Shown here: positions 61,181-64,000 of the stretch, one piece after another | Position numbering within the stretch: the first letter of the stretch is position 1 | Layout: every line of letters starts with the position of its first letter | Origin: Istiophorus platypterus | Lineage: Eukaryota > Chordata > Actinopteri > Istiophoriformes > Istiophoridae | Length of the DNA stretch: 64,000 bases | Direction of reading: 5' to 3' | NCBI GenBank assembly: GCA_016859345.1 | Contig: CM029115.1 | Coordinates: forward strand, 17,859,501 to 17,923,500 | The notes under the pieces: generated by a model | Database searches by the model: none | Told to the model about the DNA's origin: nothing | Seen by the model: only the letters and a program-made list of their open reading frames with translations | Position numbers and translations under genes: made by a program

Positions 61181-62273
61181 CCACATCCACCCGTTGAGGC
61201 TCATGCCTTTTGTACTTTAAATTTGTTGTGAAATTGTTGAGAAAAAGGTCTGACTGTAATTGAGTTTTCATTCCCTTACTTTTCTCTTCACTAGTTTTCC
61301 TACTTAAATCCCCATTCATCCATCTGATCAATTTCTCCTCGATGGACATTTCCACCTTCACAACTCTGACGCTGCCAGATTACACTGCTAGAGTCAATAA
61401 GAGTGTAGGGGTAGCTTCCCTTCCTATAACAGTTGACATAGAGGAAAATGATGTTATTGTTTTTTTGTGTTTGGTTGTGTTATTACAATTGTAAATTGTA
61501 TTGCTATGTGTAGAGCTATGGCATTCTTTTTCTGTTCCTGTTTATCTATTTGTTTATTTCTTATGTTCCCTCAGTCAATTTTCTCTAGGTTATTTCTCTA
61601 CAGAGATTGCACCGACAAGGGGGTAGAAATGTGATGCCTAATTCCTAAAATGCTTTTCAGAATAACAAGGATGTTTATCTTTTCTTATTCTCACAGGTAC
61701 GGATTGAGACAGCTACAACCTTGAAGCTCAATATCCTTTCTATACTTATATTATTTTTCAAATAGGGCATTATTATTGTAACAAATGACTGATCATGCTC
61801 ATTATGCTTAGAATTTAAGCCTCACTGCATTTAATGAAACAAAAGCTTTATCACCTGTTAGCACTGCCAAAGCAGATGATGTTAATCTTTTAATGTGTGC
61901 CAGTGAACTGCTTGCATATCAATCCTAAGCAATTTCATATAATCTTTAACTTATGTCCACCTGTCGATGACTTTGAGTTCCGGACAGAACAGTTCCTCCC
62001 AGTGAGTACATATCTCACCTCTGTTGAAATGAGGCTTTGAATGAGGCTGTGGAGATGTGATCAAACCTTCACATCAATTATCAATCAATTAGACAGTTTT
62101 TCAGCTGTGTATTTTCCCTTTTTTTAACATATAAACTCCTCTGTCTCTCCATTCAGTACCTCGAGTCAATCTTTGGGCTGCTCTTCCAGTTGTTGCAGCA
62201 GGTGACAGAGTGTGACACCAAAATGCAAGTACTCCATGTTATCTCCTGTGTCATCGAGAGAGTAAACATCCAG
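11262..62273 (+). CDS. ipo11: ipo11, importin-11 (5' part, residues 1-594; gene continues past window)
   Basis: A nuclear import receptor of the karyopherin-beta family. By family knowledge it binds cargo in the cytoplasm (in mammals UBE2E-class ubiquitin-conjugating enzymes and ribosomal protein L12), passes the nuclear pore and releases cargo on RanGTP binding. Eighteen coding exons join in phase to 1782 nt. The N-terminus (MDMDSASSVVLQALTQATSQ) and segments such as RRRVIWLIGQWISVKF are near-identical to human importin-11 as I know it (975 aa). Residues about 30-100 correspond to the Ran-binding importin-beta N-terminal domain; the rest is helical HEAT-repeat solenoid. The ATG at 11262 has a strong context (G at -3, G at +4). 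Intron 17 is AT-AC. No frameshift or internal stop is seen. Confidence 0.96.
11400..13100 (+). other. ipo11: ipo11 intron 2
   Basis: 1701 bp, AT-rich. It contains the 32-bp inverted repeat at 11420-11494. No other feature recognised. Confidence 0.75.
11420..11494. repeat. perfect 32-bp inverted repeat with 11-nt loop
   Basis: The left arm 11420-11451 (starting taaatttagatgttaa, ending gggtttatgt) is the exact reverse complement of the right arm 11463-11494. The loop is ggcttactgca. It lies just inside ipo11 intron 2, on the same strand as the pre-mRNA, and would fold into an uninterrupted 32-bp stem in RNA or single-stranded DNA. Confidence 0.95.
13101..13201 (+). CDS. ipo11: ipo11 exon 3
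   Basis: 101 nt, residues 47-79 plus two bases of His80 (NIFNNHMLDVNVRWLAVLYF..). It belongs to the importin-beta N-terminal (Ran-binding) domain; the WLAVLYFKNGI segment is typical. Acceptor cttcccatag, donor gtaagtgc. Confidence 0.95.
14090..14335. repeat. teleost interspersed repeat copy
   Basis: The run containing gattagtcggt, aatgtctgaaaatag, agatgtcttgttttgtct, gaccaacagtcc and agatactcagtttact matches, from memory, a very abundant percomorph repeat seen in many fish gene introns and UTRs. It is diverged and its edges are approximate. Confidence 0.5.
15395..15480. repeat. repeat-like segment (ctttcatacatg / aagtgctttacag module)
   Basis: The pair of motifs tagtgtctttcatacatg and gaaagtgctttacag, about 20 bp apart, resembles a widespread teleost repeat module. 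It is short and diverged, so this is a weak call. Confidence 0.3.
16830..16902 (+). CDS. ipo11: ipo11 exon 4
   Basis: 73 nt. It completes His80 and encodes residues 81-104 (ALSEEEKTSLRAGLITNFNE..). Acceptor tttgttcacag, donor gttagtag. Confidence 0.95.
16903..21732 (+). other. ipo11: ipo11 intron 4
   Basis: 4830 bp. It contains a damaged Sleeping Beauty-class Tc1 element at 18733-19547 and several A and T homopolymer runs (about 18118, 19255 and 20350). No other gene recognised. Confidence 0.7.
18733..19547 (+). mobile_element. internally deleted Tc1-like (Sleeping Beauty/salmonid class) transposon
   Basis: The left terminal repeat begins cagttgaagtcagacg right after a TA dinucleotide (18731-18732). 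It contains the outer repeat (gacgtttacatacactta) and, about 190 bp in, the inner repeat (gtgggtcagaagtttaaatg), the IR/DR arrangement of this class. A transposase N-terminal remnant follows (about 19120-19240). A C-terminal remnant (SRVVARWLKVLEWSSQSP, about 19363-19547) ends in the usual CCAAATACTAG-type stop. The middle of the transposase is missing, stops are present, and no right terminal repeat follows. It is a dead copy. Confidence 0.85.
21733..21936 (+). CDS. ipo11: ipo11 exon 5
   Basis: 204 nt, the longest coding exon here, residues 105-172 (IATQIAVLIAKVARLDCPRQ.. to KRLAQDRRLFQD), phase 0 at both ends. The DCPRQWPEL motif is typical of the importin-beta superfamily. Acceptor tttttccaacag, donor gtaagtag. 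Confidence 0.96.
22384..22488. repeat. compound microsatellite (TG)n then (TGTGTGTC) octamers
   Basis: An uninterrupted TG run to 22426 is followed by seven C interruptions spaced exactly 8 bp apart (22427 to 22475), then TG again. Open frames across it encode only Cys-Val or Thr-His runs. Confidence 0.95.
24666..26170 (-). mobile_element. Tc1/mariner-family transposon with both inverted repeats, dead transposase
   Basis: The left end (ggtccattggtatttgggca, then gtgacacaatttttgtaatt) and the reverse complement of the right end share aligned terminal repeats of about 50-65 bp. TA dinucleotides flank both ends. On the minus strand the interior reads as a decayed Tc1 transposase: WTDET and LYQNDGKRVWKRRGTA segments near 25350-25460 and QSPDLNPNEQ near 25100. 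Stops and frameshifts break it. The longest remaining frame is 62 codons (24935-25123). Confidence 0.85.
26590..27660 (-). mobile_element. fish retroelement ORF remnant (likely non-LTR type)
   Basis: On the minus strand, several overlapping frames together read as the C-terminal part of a repetitive fish reverse-transcriptase-type protein. The pieces are ISFLLRATYDVEPSP, a zinc-knuckle-like CPLCQSPATLRHILTGC, LSQGRYTWRNNRVLRCLAA (27072-27410), then RPDLVLWSS, DAEQRDWRAAICPVEVGC (26771-27079) and a tail to about 26600. Frameshifts separate the pieces, so it is not functional. The reverse transcriptase core itself is not visible, so assignment to the non-LTR class is inference. Confidence 0.55.
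29079..29127. repeat. (TA)n-(CA)n microsatellite
   Basis: An alternating TA run switches to a CA run at about 29110. Confidence 0.95.
30997..31129 (+). CDS. ipo11: ipo11 exon 6
   Basis: 133 nt, residues 173-216 plus one base of Val217 (LASGIYSFACSLWSHHTDCF.. to RTLLSLK). Acceptor gttggcag (a weak pyrimidine tract), donor gtagccac (also weak). Protein match and phase are unambiguous. Confidence 0.94.
31130..31488 (+). other. ipo11: ipo11 intron 6 with T28 tract
   Basis: 359-bp intron. An uninterrupted run of 28 T (31442-31469) lies 19 nt before exon 7 and forms part of its polypyrimidine tract. Nothing else. Confidence 0.85.
31489..31547 (+). CDS. ipo11: ipo11 exon 7
   Basis: 59 nt. It completes Val217 and encodes residues 218-236 (LRKLTVHGFQEPQQNMEVM). 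Acceptor gcccctttcag, donor gtgagtaa. Confidence 0.95.
31548..36981 (+). other. ipo11: ipo11 intron 7
   Basis: 5434 bp, AT-rich. A 20-bp palindrome lies at 32150-32169. A C/T-rich stretch (about 36280-36650) precedes the next exon. No gene or transposon recognised. Confidence 0.6.
36982..37030 (+). CDS. ipo11: ipo11 exon 8
   Basis: 49 nt, residues 237-252 plus one base of Cys253 (GFLNAVFERLKQFLEC). Acceptor ttccttttcag, donor gtgagtac. Confidence 0.95.
37501..37705. repeat. 30-bp exact direct repeat flanking a 145-bp segment
   Basis: The 30 bases at 37501-37530 (starting caatgtcgaatgttgaag) recur without change at 37676-37705. The segment between them has two A-runs and no second copy of itself, so this is not a simple tandem duplication. 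It could be an insertion with an unusually long target duplication or a template-switch product. Confidence 0.9.
39191..39417 (+). repeat. diverged duplication, copy 1
   Basis: Shares ordered blocks with 39802-40022: atttcatcaatgaggttgac, tctttattg, gttttaatggag, aaaatttacatca, attcatggtcattt, cttgtaatgggccc. Same orientation, about 611 bp apart. Confidence 0.85.
39802..40022 (+). repeat. diverged duplication, copy 2
   Basis: Second copy of the block at 39191-39417, with scattered substitutions and small indels. It may be an old local duplication or two independent copies of an interspersed repeat. Confidence 0.85.
40180..40400. repeat. teleost interspersed repeat copy (cttagcttagcataaagctgg module)
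   Basis: The order agaatagttttacattttgg, ttgctgagaagatgc, ttatcttagcttagcata and ggaaacagctggcc follows, from memory, a very abundant percomorph repeat. It is degraded, and the edges are approximate. Confidence 0.55.
40825..40895 (+). CDS. ipo11: ipo11 exon 9
   Basis: 71 nt. It completes Cys253 and encodes residues 254-276 (RQVGPDSTCREKLEKTIILY..). Acceptor ttgtgtttcag, donor gtgagttg. The following intron is only 173 bp. Confidence 0.95.
41069..41261 (+). CDS. ipo11: ipo11 exon 10
   Basis: 193 nt, residues 277-340 plus one base of Asp341 (LLDFLEYHPCAFIPLIQRSL.. VTFERFIVQCMNLIKMIVKN). Acceptor tttcatttag, donor gtaggata. Confidence 0.96.
41262..42163 (+). other. ipo11: ipo11 intron 10
   Basis: 902 bp. 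A C/T-rich end precedes the acceptor; no other feature. Confidence 0.7.
42164..42316 (+). CDS. ipo11: ipo11 exon 11
   Basis: 153 nt. It completes Asp341 and encodes 342-391 plus one base of Ala392 (SKPESLEAHKIKTAFFTHPT.. EEELAMWEEDPESF). Acceptor cctcccacag, donor gtaatagc. Confidence 0.95.
42317..42856 (+). other. ipo11: ipo11 intron 11
   Basis: 540 bp. No feature beyond splice signals. Confidence 0.7.
42857..42900 (+). CDS. ipo11: ipo11 exon 12 (44 nt)
   Basis: Completes Ala392 and encodes 393-406 (VEETGGDSWKYSLR), a segment identical to the human protein as remembered. Acceptor ttttccag, donor gtaagtca. Confidence 0.95.
42901..44605 (+). other. ipo11: ipo11 intron 12
   Basis: 1705 bp. 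It has a CA-rich stretch at about 42925-42993 and an 18-20 nt T run near 44189. No gene. Confidence 0.7.
44606..44696 (+). CDS. ipo11: ipo11 exon 13
   Basis: 91 nt, residues 407-436 plus one base of Gly437 (PCTEVLFLDIFHNYSQTLTP..). Acceptor cttccatttag, donor gtcagtta. Confidence 0.95.
44697..45602 (+). other. ipo11: ipo11 intron 13
   Basis: 906 bp. Nothing recognised. Confidence 0.65.
45603..45650 (+). CDS. ipo11: ipo11 exon 14 (48 nt)
   Basis: Completes Gly437 and encodes 438-452 plus one base of Val453 (PTSVEDPVQLLMKDA). This is the least conserved stretch compared with human (PTNVEDMNALLIKDA). Acceptor tgcctttgcag, donor gtgagtca. Confidence 0.93.
45651..48176 (+). other. ipo11: ipo11 intron 14
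   Basis: 2526 bp, AT-rich. No repeat family or gene recognised. Confidence 0.6.
48177..48282 (+). CDS. ipo11: ipo11 exon 15
   Basis: 106 nt. It completes Val453 and encodes 454-487 plus two bases of Arg488 (YNAVGLAAYELFDNVDFDQW..). Acceptor tatctgcag; donor gtattctg is weak. Confidence 0.95.
48283..56659 (+). other. ipo11: ipo11 intron 15 (8.4 kb)
   Basis: Second-largest intron. It holds a CA tract near 49581-49608 and a decayed Tc1-family end with hairpins at about 54091-54204. It ends in a (CTCTC)-type pyrimidine repeat at the acceptor. No nested gene recognised. Confidence 0.6.
54091..54204. mobile_element. remnant of a Tc1-family terminal repeat
   Basis: The string gcagtgactacagagagtat-tcagacaccct, followed by ttcctcatcattctagact and taattccccataatgacc, matches the order of a common fish Tc1-type end (gtattcagacc...cccataatgac). 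No transposase or partner end is visible. The segment also contains two hairpins (tgatgaggaa/ttcctcatca and gaccaatcat/atgattggtc). Confidence 0.5.
56660..56786 (+). CDS. ipo11: ipo11 exon 16
   Basis: 127 nt. It completes Arg488 and encodes 489-530 (YKLIRRRVIWLIGQWISVKF.. MQDPDLV). The RRRVIWLIGQW HEAT segment is highly conserved in importin-11. The acceptor tract is a repeated ctctc/cctct run ending cctctccag. Donor gtaaggca. Confidence 0.96.
57560..57637. repeat. (TA)n microsatellite
   Basis: Nearly uninterrupted alternating TA, broken only near 57608-57622 (tttgta, tttata). Confidence 0.95.
61115..61179. repeat. (AC)32 microsatellite
   Basis: An uninterrupted 65-nt AC run about 520 bp before exon 17. 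Confidence 0.97.
61697..61730 (+). CDS. ipo11: ipo11 exon 17 (34 nt, precedes AT-AC intron)
   Basis: Residues 531-541 (VRIETATTLKL) plus one base of Thr542. Acceptor ttctcacag. No GT donor fits: the coding sequence must stop at 61730, and the next bases are atatccttt. The protein resumes at 61961 with the completed Thr and VDDFEFRTEQF, matching human TLKLTVDDFEFRTDQF. Confidence 0.95.
61731..61960 (+). other. ipo11: ipo11 intron 17, U12-type AT-AC intron
   Basis: 230 bp. It begins atatccttt, the U12-type AT-AC 5' splice-site consensus, and ends gtccac. A branch-site-like tctttaac (61943-61950; consensus tccttaac) places its adenines 11-12 nt before the 3' end, the spacing required for the minor spliceosome. 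Both flanking coding sequences match importin-11 across the junction. Confidence 0.95.
61961..62001 (+). CDS. ipo11: ipo11 exon 18 (41 nt, follows AT-AC intron)
   Basis: Completes Thr542 and encodes VDDFEFRTEQFLP (543-555). Donor gtgagtac. The following intron is 155 bp. Confidence 0.96.
62157..62273 (+). CDS. ipo11: ipo11 exon 19 (last coding exon in window)
   Basis: 117 nt, residues 556-594 (YLESIFGLLFQLLQQVTECD.. CVIERVNIQ), phase 0 at both ends. Acceptor ctccattcag, donor gtgagatc. The next expected segment (human IRPYVGCLVQYL) is not present before 64000. Confidence 0.96.
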
Positions 62274-64000
62274 GTGAGATCTGAGATATCAAACTAAGCA
62301 GTGTTTTGAATATAGATCACATATTACTTTTCCTGTCATATCTTAACCATTACCAGTTACAATATGTAAAGTGAACTTCAGCAAAACTCTAAATTGTCTT
62401 TGAAGGAGCCCATGTGTTTCACAGATGGGGAGCTGCTGCTTTGTGAAGAATAGCACTGCAAAAATTATAGTCACTGACTTGGACTCTGCGAGGGACATTT
62501 GAAACTGTTAAACACATTATATATCCGATACAAAACATCTGTAACCCTGTACTTGCCCCAGACCACCAGGGTAAAACAACCATCTGTCCTCAAAGATAGC
62601 TAGACACTAACAAATTTATGATTTTTCACATCCTGAGACACTGGTGTTTGTGAAGTCCACATCTCTACTCTTTGTAAATCGTAAGGCCTCAGGCAGCATT
62701 TGTTCTGATGTCTGCTTTCATTTACCCTGATGATACAGTCTCCCCTGTGCCACTGCAGTGCTTTTGTGCTCATATGGATTTTTATTTTTTCTTGAGAATC
62801 CAGTAAGTCATTCTAATCCACTTTACTGCCAACCCTTAAAAAACTGACCTTCCTCTTGACCCCCTCAAGGCTCCTTTCAGATCCATTTTAAGCACCTTCC
62901 CTTAAACGATCCCTTCACTTAAATCGGTCACAGAAATGGCTTTCATCCTTGTGAGCTGTCAGTCTGGTTAAGTCTTTCCCAGTCACTGGCCCTGGCTCTA
63001 CTTCTAGAGTCAGTTGAAGCCCCATTAATATTCTAACCCTTCTCAGAAGGGATTTTGAACCCACAAAGAGACGCAGCAGCTGAGAAAGCAAGGCAATGAA
63101 ACCATGAGTGCAGACTGAGTTGAAATGAACATGATGACAGATATGATGAGATTTAGCTCCTTTTTTTTACTGTCGGTTTCACAAAGTCACCTTTGGCTTG
63201 TTTGTGGGTCTGTTTTTTCACCCTCTCTTCCTTTGTCCTCAAGGCTGTATGTGTTTTATTTTGTACTGGTCCCTTGACACCTAGCCAGCTCCTTTATAAA
63301 GGTAAAATCAATCAAAAAATCCCAATGTGGGGTCTGTAGCTCAGCTACATAGCCGCTATAGGGAATATTAAGAGTTAGCACAAGTCAGCAAAAGGAAATG
63401 GCAGAAAACTTTTTGAAGTTTATAATTCTGTACCATACTCGGATATCTTAGAGTTGTCAGGCTGTAGAGCAAATGCACCTAAATTTTACATAGATTACTA
63501 TCATAATCTCCAATTTCACAGAGGAAGTAGAGTGGTGGAATCAACTTGATGTCTGACACCCAGATTTTTGTAGTGTTTAAAACAAAATAACATAATTTAA
63601 AAGAAAAATAAAGACATTTAAGTAATAAAGAGAGAAGAATATTATATAGTATGGATAACAGGTTCAGTTAAAAATACATTGGATAATATCAACATGTGTA
63701 TGAATTTTTGTAATAAAATGCACAGTATCATATCCCCAGAAGAGAGAGAGGAAATGTAAAACCTTGTGAATCCATAAACACATCATGTTCCAGCAAAATG
63801 GCTTCCACGATTGCTTTTACAGACTGTAGAGTTGACACACCAAGAGATCATCCCAATTGAGTTCCTAGTGTCATACCAAGAATAAAATGTATAATATATT
63901 TTCACCTACCCGTCCAATATATTTTTTCCACAGCTATTGAAGCAGATGCCTTGGGTTGGTGGAGGCTGAATTAATTGCTTAGAAACCAATACAAATCTTT
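62274..64000 (+). other. ipo11: ipo11 intron 19 (partial)
   Basis: 1727 bp to the window edge. No exon continuing importin-11, repeat family or RNA recognised. Confidence 0.65.

Larger units (their letters stand above)
56787..61696 (+). other. ipo11: ipo11 intron 16
   Basis: 4910 bp, AT-rich. It contains a long TA microsatellite (57560-57637) and a CA microsatellite (61115-61179). No gene recognised. Confidence 0.65.

Noticed and set aside
61080..61361. 93-codon minus-strand frame with a CVCVCV run
   Set aside because: Its core is the AC microsatellite; no start context, splice evidence or homology.
7088..62273. Nested gene in an ipo11 intron (as LRRC70 is in mammals)
   Set aside because: No long leucine-rich-repeat frame on either strand of the introns in this window; the last introns of ipo11 are outside it.
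63331..63360. tRNA-like ctgtagctcagctac segment as a tRNA or tRNA-derived SINE
   Set aside because: No B box (ggttcga-type) at the right distance and no cloverleaf can be drawn.

Overview
This is vertebrate nuclear DNA, almost certainly from a ray-finned (teleost) fish. Protein-coding information sits in short exons of 34 to 204 bp with GT-AG splice signals, separated by AT-rich introns full of microsatellites and fish-type repeats. These repeats include Sleeping Beauty-class Tc1 transposons, a fish retroelement ORF and interspersed repeats typical of percomorph fishes. Almost every long open frame in the window is a chance frame in intron or repeat DNA. No bacterial, phage or CRISPR features are present.

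Layout. (1) 1-1895: downstream flank of hsd17b3, with a possible pair of terminal exons of an unidentified plus-strand gene at 390-487 and 655-724. (2) 1896-6030, minus strand: complete hsd17b3 (17-beta-hydroxysteroid dehydrogenase 3), 11 coding exons, 966 nt, predicted 321 aa, with all junctions in phase. (3) 6031-8060: intergenic stretch passing into a CpG-rich region that looks like the ipo11 promoter and may serve both divergent genes. (4) From about 6900 to the window end, plus strand: 5' part of ipo11 (importin-11). It has a probable non-coding exon 1 ending at 7087 and 18 coding exons from the ATG at 11262 to 62273, encoding residues 1-594. The remaining roughly 380 residues of a normal importin-11 lie beyond the window.

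The two genes are transcribed away from each other. The first (hsd17b3) makes testosterone-type androgens from 17-keto precursors in the ER membrane. The second (ipo11) is a nuclear import receptor of the karyopherin-beta family. I see no functional link between them beyond possible promoter sharing.

Most notable observations: ipo11 intron 17 (61731-61960) is an AT-AC intron with an exact U12-type 5' splice site. A perfect 32-bp inverted repeat forms a hairpin 20 bp inside ipo11 intron 2 (11420-11494). Two Tc1-family transposons, one with both terminal repeats, lie in introns 4 and 5. An exact 30-bp direct repeat flanks a 145-bp segment in intron 8, and a diverged duplication of about 225 bp lies in the same intron. 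Exon coordinates were worked out by reading splice sites and phases by eye and by recognising the encoded proteins; no alignment software was used.
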